From: Chromatiales bacterium | Lineage (GTDB): Bacteria; Pseudomonadota; Gammaproteobacteria; Poriferisulfidales; Oxydemutatoraceae | Assembly (NCBI GenBank): GCA_014323925.1 | Contig: JACONC010000002.1 | Location: 122,571 to 186,570, forward strand | Reading direction: 5' to 3' | Length of the DNA: 64,000 nt | Shown: positions 56,048 through 64,000 of the stretch, in pieces | Numbering within the stretch: the stretch's first letter is position 1 | Layout: each line of letters begins with the position of its first letter | The notes under the pieces: model-generated | What the model saw: the letters and a program-made list of their open reading frames with translations, nothing else | What the model was told of the DNA's origin: nothing | Databases searched by the model: none | Program-made: the position numbers and the translations under genes

Positions 56048-57430
56048 CTAATACCACTGCAGTTTATTGTATAGTTCTACGACTTTGCCAACAATGAGCA
56101 GGGTGGGTGGTTCTATTTCTTGATCTTGTACCGCCGAGACGATATTAGATAAATCGGAGATGACGATCTTCTGGTCGGCTAAGGTGCCGTGCATAATCAG
56201 AGCAATGGGGGTGGTCGGTGGCATACCGTTTTCTATGAGTGCTTGGCAGATGTGTTCTAATCCGAGTAATCCCATATAGAAAACCAGTGTTTGACCAGCT
56301 TGGCAGAGTAATCTCCAGTTGAGGTTAACACTCCCATCTTTGCGGTGTCCAGTTACGAACACGCACGATTGTGCATAGTCTCTGTGCGTTAGCGGTATTC
56401 CGCTATACGCAGCACAACCTAATGCTGCAGTGATGCCTGGTACTATCTGAAACGGTATACCTTGCTCGAATAGGGTTTCTATTTCCTCGCCGCCACGCCC
56501 GAAAATGAAGGGATCACCGCCTTTCAAGCGTAATACTTTTTTGCCTTGCTTAGCTAAGTCAACCAGTAACTGGTTTATATCCGCCTGCGACATTGCGTGT
56601 TTGGCAGCTTGTTTGCCAGCATAGATTTTCTCCACACCAGGGCGCAACAACTTATGTATGCTATCTGAGACCAAGCGGTCGTAGACCACTACATCGGCTT
56701 GTTGCATTAACCGCAGTGCTTTTATCGTCAATAAATCGGGGTCGCCGGGACCGGCACCCACTAAATAAATCTCGCCTACTTGGTTATCGGCATTTTGCTC
56801 GCTAGCTAGCAACGCTTGCAAACCTGCTTCGGCTTCTTCGTTGCGCCCGGCAAAAACTGCATCAGCTATGCGACCGCGCAAGACAGTGTCCCAAAAAGCG
56901 CGACACTGTTGTGCAGAGGAATATTTTTCTTTGACACGGTTGCGATATCGTCCCAACAAGTTGGCGAGTTCGGTATAACCGCGCGGAATGAATCCCTCCA
57001 GATAGGAACGCAACAGACGCGACAGCGATGGCGATGTGCCGCCTGCTGAGATAGCAATTTGTATGGGATGGCGATCTACCAAAGATGGGAATAATAGATT
57101 CCCTTCGGTAGCTTCGTCGGCGATATTGACCAGACTGCTTTGCGCGTTAGCCAATTTAGCAATGCGGCGGTTGACCTCTCTGCGGTCGGTCGCAGCGACA
57201 ATTAAAAACATGCCTTTGACATCGTCGTCGGCCAGCGGTCGTTGTTTGACAACACACGATGCAGACGATGCCAATGCACGCATGGTTGCAGAGATGTGCG
57301 GCGCAACTATCGTTAGTTGCATGCCGCCGTCAATGAGTCGACGTGCCTTGCGCGCAGCTATCTCGCCGCCGCCGACTATCAAGCCTTGCTTCCCTTTTAG
57401 TTCGAGGAAAAACGGCACATATCGCATCAT
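56048..57430 (-). CDS. cysG: Siroheme synthase CysG (multifunctional)
   Basis: 460 residues. The N-terminal half is the NAD-dependent dehydrogenase/ferrochelatase (FLELKGKQGLIVGGGEIAAR). The C-terminal half is the SAM uroporphyrinogen methyltransferase (YLVGAGPGDPDLLTIKALRL and RLKGGDPFIFGRGGEE). It makes siroheme for sulfite or nitrite reductases. rimI precedes it in transcription by 4 bp. Confidence 0.95.
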   Translation of the reverse strand: MMRYVPFFLELKGKQGLIVGGGEIAARKARRLIDGGMQLTIVAPHISATMRALASSASCVVKQRPLADDDVKGMFLIVAATDRREVNRRIAKLANAQSSLVNIADEATEGNLLFPSLVDRHPIQIAISAGGTSPSLSRLLRSYLEGFIPRGYTELANLLGRYRNRVKEKYSSAQQCRAFWDTVLRGRIADAVFAGRNEEAEAGLQALLASEQNADNQVGEIYLVGAGPGDPDLLTIKALRLMQQADVVVYDRLVSDSIHKLLRPGVEKIYAGKQAAKHAMSQADINQLLVDLAKQGKKVLRLKGGDPFIFGRGGEEIETLFEQGIPFQIVPGITAALGCAAYSGIPLTHRDYAQSCVFVTGHRKDGSVNLNWRLLCQAGQTLVFYMGLLGLEHICQALIENGMPPTTPIALIMHGTLADQKIVISDLSNIVSAVQDQEIEPPTLLIVGKVVELYNKLQWY

Positions 57431-57434
57431 CTAT

Positions 57435-57959
57435 TCAGAGCAATTTAGCGAATACCAATGCATCTTCTCTATCAGTAGCGGCTGGATAATAGTTGGCACG
57501 ACGACCGATCTGTTGAAAGCCTAACTTGCTATAAAGACTAATCGCCGGATGATTGCTCGCTCTCACTTCAAGCAACATACGCTCGGCATTTTGTACGATT
57601 GCAACATCGGATAAAAAACCCACTAGGTAGTCTGCATAACCACATCTTCTAAAGTCAGGTGCTACACAAAGGTTCAACAAATGCCCCTCTCGGCTACCCA
57701 ACATCATAATGGCATAGGCAATCACTTTGTTTTGCTGCCTGATCATCCAGCACTGATAGCCGGAGTTGATACAGTCAACGATGATAGTTTGCGACCACGG
57801 AAAGGCGTAAACGCGACACTCTAGAGCGTGCACATCGGCAATATCAGTGGCAGTCATCGGCGACATTACGATATTAGCCTCGGCATCGCTTTGTCCGGGG
57901 CATTGCAGAAGTGTTCGGGTATGATGCTCAGGCAGAGCTTGTTTGGCACAGGCACTCAT
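57435..57959 (-). CDS. rimI: Ribosomal protein S18-alanine N-acetyltransferase
   Basis: 174 residues with a GNAT fold: MSPMTATDIADVHALECRVY, the acetyl-CoA loop APDFRRCGYADYLV and EVRASNHPAISLYSKLGFQ. It would acetylate the S18 N-terminus. About 30 residues precede the domain, so the start may be the ATG at 57866. It lies next to the family 4 glycosylase gene. Confidence 0.88.
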   Translation of the reverse strand: MSACAKQALPEHHTRTLLQCPGQSDAEANIVMSPMTATDIADVHALECRVYAFPWSQTIIVDCINSGYQCWMIRQQNKVIAYAIMMLGSREGHLLNLCVAPDFRRCGYADYLVGFLSDVAIVQNAERMLLEVRASNHPAISLYSKLGFQQIGRRANYYPAATDREDALVFAKLL

Positions 57960-58712
57960 TTATAAATCCCGTCCTATGGTTTTGCAGGCAAACTTCAAAT
58001 CTTCCCAAGCTGCGGCTTTTTGGTCTGGTGACCTCAGCAAATAAGCCGGGTGATAGGTCACTATAATTGGCGCCTCACTAGCTTCTATGTGGTGCACTAA
58101 CCCACGCAACCGCGATACCGGCGTTTGTTGCTTTAATAAAGAAGTAGCGGCGACACCTCCCAATAAAATGATAATCTGCGGCTGCACCAACCGAATCTGG
58201 CGATACAAATAATCAACACACTGCACTATCTCCTCAAGGCGAGGATTGCGATTATCTGGAGGCCTACATTTAATAATATTAGCGATATAAACCTCGTTCC
58301 TATTAAAGCCGATAGCTTTTAGCATTTTGTTTAGCAATTGTCCGGCGCGCCCGACGAAAGGTTCGCCTTTTCTATCCTCATCCATACCTGGGGCTTCACC
58401 GATGAACATCCACTGTGCTTGATGATCGCCGATACCGAATACGGTTTGTGTGCGGCTCTCGTGCAACACGCATTTTCTACAACCCACCACTTGTTGTTGC
58501 AAAACCTGCCATTGCGAAGCCGCATTGTCGTCATCGCTTGCCGGTTGCTGAGCAACGACAGCATCAGGCTCAGGGACGACGGTACCTTGACGATGCGTTG
58601 CGGGTAAGTCGGATGCTTGCGATGGTGTTTGTTGCGTGGTGCGGGCAACAGCACGCGGCACATAAGGCTCTATACCCATCTGTTGCAGATACCATAACTT
58701 GTCTACTGCCAT
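57960..58712 (-). CDS. Uracil-DNA glycosylase, family 4
   Basis: 250 residues. It has cysteines (CRKC and others) for a 4Fe-4S cluster and the motifs [20 protein letters not shown] and [15 protein letters not shown] typical of family 4. The N-terminal 80 residues are linker-like. It removes uracil from DNA. It ends one base before the rimI start codon. Confidence 0.92.
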   Translation of the reverse strand: MAVDKLWYLQQMGIEPYVPRAVARTTQQTPSQASDLPATHRQGTVVPEPDAVVAQQPASDDDNAASQWQVLQQQVVGCRKCVLHESRTQTVFGIGDHQAQWMFIGEAPGMDEDRKGEPFVGRAGQLLNKMLKAIGFNRNEVYIANIIKCRPPDNRNPRLEEIVQCVDYLYRQIRLVQPQIIILLGGVAATSLLKQQTPVSRLRGLVHHIEASEAPIIVTYHPAYLLRSPDQKAAAWEDLKFACKTIGRDL

Positions 58713-58721
58713 CTACAGACC

Positions 58722-60269
<1,548 letters not shown>

Positions 60270-60341
60270 TTGTCTCTCCGCCATAAAAATTTGAAATATA
60301 AAAATGATTGTGCGTCACTAAGCTCGCCAGCTGTTATCTAA

Positions 60342-60395
60342 GCCGCGTCAATGCGGCAATCGCGTAAACGGAAGTCGTCGCCACAAGTCATGTGG
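60342..60395 (-). promoter_or_regulatory. Possible leader hairpins of leuA
   Basis: Two small stem-loops, GCCGC-ATTGAC-GCGGC at 60342-60357 and CCACA-TGACT-TGTGG at 60381-60395 (minus-strand sense), lie 70-125 bases before the leuA start. A short frame from the ATG near 60435 has scattered leucine codons. Attenuation is possible but there is no U-tract. Confidence 0.35.
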
Positions 60396-60551
60396 CTTAT
60401 ATAGAATGGTTAAAAATTTATTCGGATAATTCATACTTAGAATTATAACCTATAAAAAATGTTTTAGGAAACCGCAGGGCAACCGCTGTCCTTCCAAGTA
60501 CACGCGACTGCTTTTATCCGGCGGACATTTCTACTTTACAATTACAGTCAT

Positions 60552-60644
60552 AAAGGTATTGATTTGATAGGCATTGCCCAATGCTTTTGATTGGTGCCAA
60601 GTAGGGCACAGTTCGCCTGCTTCCCATTGTGCTACACGATTTCC
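60552..60644 (-). pseudogene. Duplicated fragment of the HTH-ImmA/IrrE gene
   Basis: 93 bp that match 61566-61658 with only a few differences and no gaps. On the minus strand it still reads GNRVAQWEAGEL and then KALGNAYQINTF, part of the XRE helix-turn-helix. The rest of this second copy is missing. It is the remnant of a second, related regulator or of a partial tandem duplication. Confidence 0.8.
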
Positions 60645-60659
60645 CAGATGAACTCATAG

Positions 60660-61751
60660 CTATACCTTATCTATAGAGAGTTTTAATATCTTGGTGGTTT
60701 CTGCAGCGTTAATTTTGCGTTCAAAATACAACGATGAAATAAAATTGTTAAACAAATAACCGTTACTATCTCTCATGTTGTTAATATAGTTACCGCCTTG
60801 ATCCTTGCCTTGCTTCGCTGAAAAATCATCAGCCATTTTTTTAAGTTTCTCCTCTATTGAATATAAGTCTTGTCTGCCAAGTAAACCTAAGTTCTTTAAT
60901 CTGTAGAAAACAAATAACTTACTAATTTGAAACCGTTTGGCAATTTCCTCTAGTTCATCAATATGATGTCTTCTTCTCTCTATCCGTTCCTCTGGTAGTA
61001 GTAAATTAGCAGCAACCGCATTACAGAAAATCTCCGTTGGGTCGTTTGACCGACATCTAAAATCTATATTAGAGACCCCTTCCGAATTGGTAAATAAATG
61101 TGCAAGCTCGTGGGCAAGGGTAAATAACTGCGCAGTTTTAGCATCTTTTCTGTTCAGAGCGATAATCGGAGCATAATCATTTTTTAGATATACGCCTCTC
61201 ATATTCTTTACCGATATTTTCCAATAACTCAAAGTTTTCATCACATAAATACCTTGATTCTCTAGCAAGGAGATAAAGTATTTTAGATGGTTATTTCCTA
61301 CACTTTCATCGTACCGATAGTTGATTCTATCTGTTATAAATTGTGCTATTCTAGGAGCGTCTCTGTATGTACTGTTTTTAACCATGCCGACGAGAGTATT
61401 TTTTCGCATACCTGCTTCTTTCATAACCTTTGCTAAATAATCCTGTCGTTGCAATAGAAAGTGGATGAATTTTCTTGCGTTGAGTTCCAGTTCACCTCCT
61501 GTTTCGTGTTTTCTATAATCTTTAATCACTCTGTTGCGAGTGATTTTTTCGTCACTGGTTAAAAGAAAGGTATTGATTTGATAGGCGTTTCCCAATGCTT
61601 TTAATTGGTGCCAAGTAGGGCGCAGTTCGCCTGCTTCCCATTGTGCTACACGATTTCCTTTTGTGCTAGGGCATATTTTCTTTGCCGCTTCTAAGGTAGT
61701 GTAGCCGGCATTTTCCCTTGCAGTTTTTAAGTTCTCTAAGTTGACAAGCAT
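60660..61751 (-). CDS. XRE-ImmA/IrrE family metallopeptidase regulator
   Basis: 363 residues. An N-terminal XRE helix-turn-helix (about residues 5-60, with GNRVAQWEAGELRPTWHQL) is followed by an ImmA/IrrE zinc metallopeptidase with HELAH at 214-218 and the further acidic TEIFCNAVAANLLLPEE. Such proteins cut repressors or act as toxin-linked regulators in phage, ICE and defence loci. It is the last gene of a minus-strand run with two nuclease-like genes, 32 bp after the Mrr gene. Confidence 0.88.
   Translation of the reverse strand: MLVNLENLKTARENAGYTTLEAAKKICPSTKGNRVAQWEAGELRPTWHQLKALGNAYQINTFLLTSDEKITRNRVIKDYRKHETGGELELNARKFIHFLLQRQDYLAKVMKEAGMRKNTLVGMVKNSTYRDAPRIAQFITDRINYRYDESVGNNHLKYFISLLENQGIYVMKTLSYWKISVKNMRGVYLKNDYAPIIALNRKDAKTAQLFTLAHELAHLFTNSEGVSNIDFRCRSNDPTEIFCNAVAANLLLPEERIERRRHHIDELEEIAKRFQISKLFVFYRLKNLGLLGRQDLYSIEEKLKKMADDFSAKQGKDQGGNYINNMRDSNGYLFNNFISSLYFERKINAAETTKILKLSIDKV
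61566..61658 (-). repeat. 93-bp segment duplicated at 60552-60644
   Basis: This segment encodes residues of the helix-turn-helix of the ImmA/IrrE-type gene. It matches the fragment about 1 kb downstream at nearly every position. Confidence 0.85.
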
Positions 61752-61782
61752 AGCGCAAACGGTCCATCCTATTTATGGATGC

Positions 61783-62709
61783 TTATCCATCAAAATAATC
61801 ACTGTCTATCTTCTTTATTTCAAAAGAATAATCCCTGGATACACCCACATTATGTTCGATCATCAAATCTACCAAGTCGTTGCCATCTATTAGGATAACT
61901 TTTTGCGGTACTTGTTTGACATACTCTCTGGCACTGCTGGAATAACCGGCGGTTGTAATAAAGATCCCTTTTGAAGCATGCTTTGCAACCAAAGCTCCTA
62001 CAAAATCTCGGATGGCACTTCCGCCGATTGAACCACTGTCATATCTCTTGGCTTGCAGATAAATAATATCCAAGCCTAATTTATCTTCTTTAATAATGCC
62101 ATCTATACCACCGTCGTGGCTTTTACCTACTACTGCAGCTCTCGCTTCTTCGCGAGATCCACCGTATCCCATCGCAAGCAATAAATCTACTACTAGGTAT
62201 TCAAAAAATTTCGCATCTTTTTTCTTAATCTCTGACAATAGATCACTTGCCAGTATATTCTTTAATAACTGGTGATTTTTGTCTATCAGTTCTAACGGCG
62301 TTTCGGATGAAGCCGAATCCACCTCTATATCTTGTTCGTCGTCAACTTCCTCTTTACTTTTCTTTGAAGGATAGAAAAAATTACTATCAGCGGGGGCATA
62401 CCGTAAAAGAAACTTCCAGTCAATAACGCTTGGATTTTCCTCGAGTGCTTTTTGTCCTTGTGAGGTGATTTTGTAATAACCTCTTTTTGGCCGTTCCAGT
62501 AGGTTGGCAGCTTTTAGAAATGCTATAGACCAATTTTTACGGCTATCTAATCTACTGCCACCACTTGCCAAACGTTCTGTTTTCGCTTCTTCCGAAAATT
62601 GCAATACTGAGTCAAGGAGGTCATAGATTTCTCGTCTGTGACGCTCTTTCCCATCCCGCATTACTTTTAAGATAGGTAACATCAAATGTTTCTCTAAAGG
62701 AGCACTCAT
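61783..62709 (-). CDS. Mrr-type restriction endonuclease
   Basis: 308 residues. The N-terminal winged-helix Mrr_N domain (about 1-110, YDLLDSVLQFSEEAK; RGYYKITSQGQKALEENPSVID) is joined to a PD-(D/E)xK Mrr catalytic domain (about 150-280). That domain has the HDGGIDGII segment and the QAK triad YLQAKRYDSG, followed by FVGALVAKHASKGIFITTAGY. Mrr enzymes cut methylated DNA. Its N-terminal domain matches that of the next gene almost base for base. Confidence 0.9.
   Translation of the reverse strand: MSAPLEKHLMLPILKVMRDGKERHRREIYDLLDSVLQFSEEAKTERLASGGSRLDSRKNWSIAFLKAANLLERPKRGYYKITSQGQKALEENPSVIDWKFLLRYAPADSNFFYPSKKSKEEVDDEQDIEVDSASSETPLELIDKNHQLLKNILASDLLSEIKKKDAKFFEYLVVDLLLAMGYGGSREEARAAVVGKSHDGGIDGIIKEDKLGLDIIYLQAKRYDSGSIGGSAIRDFVGALVAKHASKGIFITTAGYSSSAREYVKQVPQKVILIDGNDLVDLMIEHNVGVSRDYSFEIKKIDSDYFDG
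62326..62649 (-). repeat. Duplicated Mrr_N coding segment, copy 1
   Basis: 324 bp that align without net gaps with 63677-64000 (constant offset of 1351 bp). It codes for the winged-helix N-terminal domain plus the linker PADSNFFYPSKKSKEE. Confidence 0.85.
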
Positions 62710-62740
62710 GGAACTGTTTTATAGCGTGCTTTATAATTGG

Positions 62741-64000
62741 CTAATCCCATTGGGATGGAATGATTCTACCTGTTTTGCAAAAGTCGATTATCAGATCAAT
62801 ATATTCCCGAAAATCTGAGTTTTCTTTTGCTAATCTGTTTGCTATATTCCAGTCAATTTCTGTTTTTTCTTTTGCGGGTATCAAGATCTGGCTTAAGGAT
62901 GGCTCATCAGTATTTAGTTTTATAAAGCCAATGCCATGGAGACTACTTAATATTCGTAATTCATCGGAACTACCTTCTGCTATTTCAGTGGCAACCAAAT
63001 AACCAAAATTAGCCCACGATGAGTTGCTTACAGCTTGAAAGAATGTTTCGCGTAGATTAGAGGATGTGATTGCTTTTTTCACTTCAAACGACCACAACTT
63101 AGACTTTTTATCCGAATATTGCGTTACACAATCTTTGATATTGCGATCCCAATCTTTACTTAAATTCTCTAAACCTACTATATCCGGATATAACCACTGG
63201 TTGCCTTTCGGTCCCTTTAAATTTGCAGATCTTGTCTCATCAATACGCTTGCTATGAACTCTTAGTTTTAATTTCAAATATTCTATTAGCTTGGGATACA
63301 TTTGCTTTTCCGTAAATGGTTCTGGGCGATTGGTATCCTCGCCCGTGCCGGCATCGTTATTTCTCGTTGAGGCATTGATAGTCTGCTCTTTCCGCCATCC
63401 CCATTTACGGTCTACTGTCGCGGGAATAATTCCTTTTTCTTTTAGAATATTTGGTGGATGACGCCATAGACTACCTAACTCGGCTCCAATTTGCCTAATA
63501 AGCCACTCCTCTTGATCTTCGAATCTCTGTGTAGATTCTTGCGCTTTTTTAGCACAATCAACAGGATAGTTTTTAACAATCCATTCAACAACTTCTTTGT
63601 TTGTGGCTTGTTCTGCTGAAGTCTGTTCAAAAAATGCGGCTAATCTTTCTGGTAATGTCATTGCAGTGTAACGATCTATATTCTGTTCGTTGTCAATCTC
63701 CTCTTTACTTTTCTTTGAAGGATAGTAAAAATTACTATCGGCGGGGGCATAACGTAAAAGAAGCTCTCGGTCAATAACGCTTGGATTTTCCTTAAGTACT
63801 TGTTGTCCTTGTGAGGTAATTTTGTAATAACCTCTTTTCATATTTTCCAGTAGATTGGCAGCTTTTAGATATGCTATAGCCCAATGTTTACGGCTATCTA
63901 ATCTATTGCCGCCACTTGCTAAAAGCTCAGTTTTGTCTTCTTCGGAAAACTGCAACTCCCTGTCAAGGAGGTCATAGATTTCTTGTTTGTGACGCTCTTT
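62741..64000 (-). CDS. Mrr_N domain fused to HrgA/COG2958-like predicted nuclease (partial)
   Basis: 420 codons with no start in the window, so the N-terminal residues lie past the right edge. The first 108 codons repeat the Mrr_N domain of the neighbouring Mrr gene. They are followed by a helical region (MTLPERLAAFFEQTSAEQAT) like the winged-helix start of COG2958/HrgA proteins. The C-terminal domain has YPDIVGLE and LWSFEVKK, which fit a PD-(D/E)xK nuclease core, and QAVSNSSWANFGYLVATE. It is likely a second DNA-cutting or recognition protein of the same locus. Confidence 0.75.
   Translation of the reverse strand, partial: KERHKQEIYDLLDRELQFSEEDKTELLASGGNRLDSRKHWAIAYLKAANLLENMKRGYYKITSQGQQVLKENPSVIDRELLLRYAPADSNFYYPSKKSKEEIDNEQNIDRYTAMTLPERLAAFFEQTSAEQATNKEVVEWIVKNYPVDCAKKAQESTQRFEDQEEWLIRQIGAELGSLWRHPPNILKEKGIIPATVDRKWGWRKEQTINASTRNNDAGTGEDTNRPEPFTEKQMYPKLIEYLKLKLRVHSKRIDETRSANLKGPKGNQWLYPDIVGLENLSKDWDRNIKDCVTQYSDKKSKLWSFEVKKAITSSNLRETFFQAVSNSSWANFGYLVATEIAEGSSDELRILSSLHGIGFIKLNTDEPSLSQILIPAKEKTEIDWNIANRLAKENSDFREYIDLIIDFCKTGRIIPSQWD
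63677..64000 (-). repeat. Duplicated Mrr_N coding segment, copy 2 (cut by window edge)
   Basis: The second copy of the 324-bp segment; the true length is unknown because it runs off the right edge. Confidence 0.85.

Larger units (their letters stand above)
60285..60659. other. Region upstream of leuA
   Basis: About 375 bp without an intact gene. It should carry the leuA promoter and leader, with two hairpins at 60342-60357 and 60381-60395. Further on lies a 93-bp duplicated piece of the HTH gene (60552-60644). Confidence 0.6.

Overview
The window is a stretch of a moderately AT-rich, densely packed gammaproteobacterial chromosome. The evidence is conserved synteny: yibN-grxC-secB-gpsA, rpsF-rpsR-rplI-dnaB-alr, aspS-nudB-yebC-ruvCAB, tolQRAB-cpoB, grpE-dnaK-dnaJ-dapB and yceD-rpmF-plsX-fabH all follow the gammaproteobacterial order. 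The species cannot be named from sequence alone. Intact biosynthesis, repair and type II secretion genes sit beside decayed genes, as in a free-living or facultatively host-associated bacterium rather than a strongly reduced one.

Layout. 1-786: left-truncated AlbA_2/Schlafen-type gene on the minus strand. 1079-4623: ArsR-type thiol sensor, membrane rhodanese, glutaredoxin, secB, gpsA and a class 1B-like pyrD. 4629-4917: broken sulfotransferase-like gene. 4922-8052: hda, a CDP-alcohol phosphatidyltransferase, purM and purN. 8042-11039: UMF1-family transporter, rnd and a DUF6231-like gene. 11202-12831: glnK-amtB on the minus strand. 13149-20213: half of a type II secretion system (gspC, gspD, exeA-like, gspB, gspE). 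20779-22446: a three-gene bufferin operon (bufA1-bufB-bufC) for a post-translationally modified copper-binding peptide. 23140-27113: ribosomal proteins S6, S18 and L9, dnaB and alr. 27114-28694: small accessory patch (palindromes, a repeat, a sulfotransferase) ending at tRNA-Gly. 28800-35354: fmdB-type gene, aspS, glycosyltransferase, nudB, yebC, ruvCAB. 35537-41130: tolQRAB-cpoB (no pal), queE, queC. 41152-41382: second broken sulfotransferase-like gene.

From 41423 to 52147 everything reads on the minus strand: grpE-dnaK-dnaJ with sigma-32-like promoters, then dapB, yceD, rpmF, plsX, fabH, a family 5 uracil-DNA glycosylase, uvrC and pgsA. After an elongator tRNA-Met at 52258 the minus-strand run continues with a transglycosylase-like lipoprotein, an SDR, a DUF4156-like lipoprotein, proS, cysG, rimI, a family 4 uracil-DNA glycosylase and leuA. 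The right end (60552-64000) is an accessory defence-like island: HTH-ImmA/IrrE protein, Mrr endonuclease, and an HrgA-like predicted nuclease sharing the Mrr N-terminal domain, with internal duplications.

The parts most worth a second look are the bufferin operon, the dithiol ArsR sensor in front of yibN-grxC, a palindromic dispersed repeat of about 105 bp abutting the stop codons of two unrelated accessory genes, the paired Mrr/HrgA module, and the two matching internally deleted sulfotransferase remnants.
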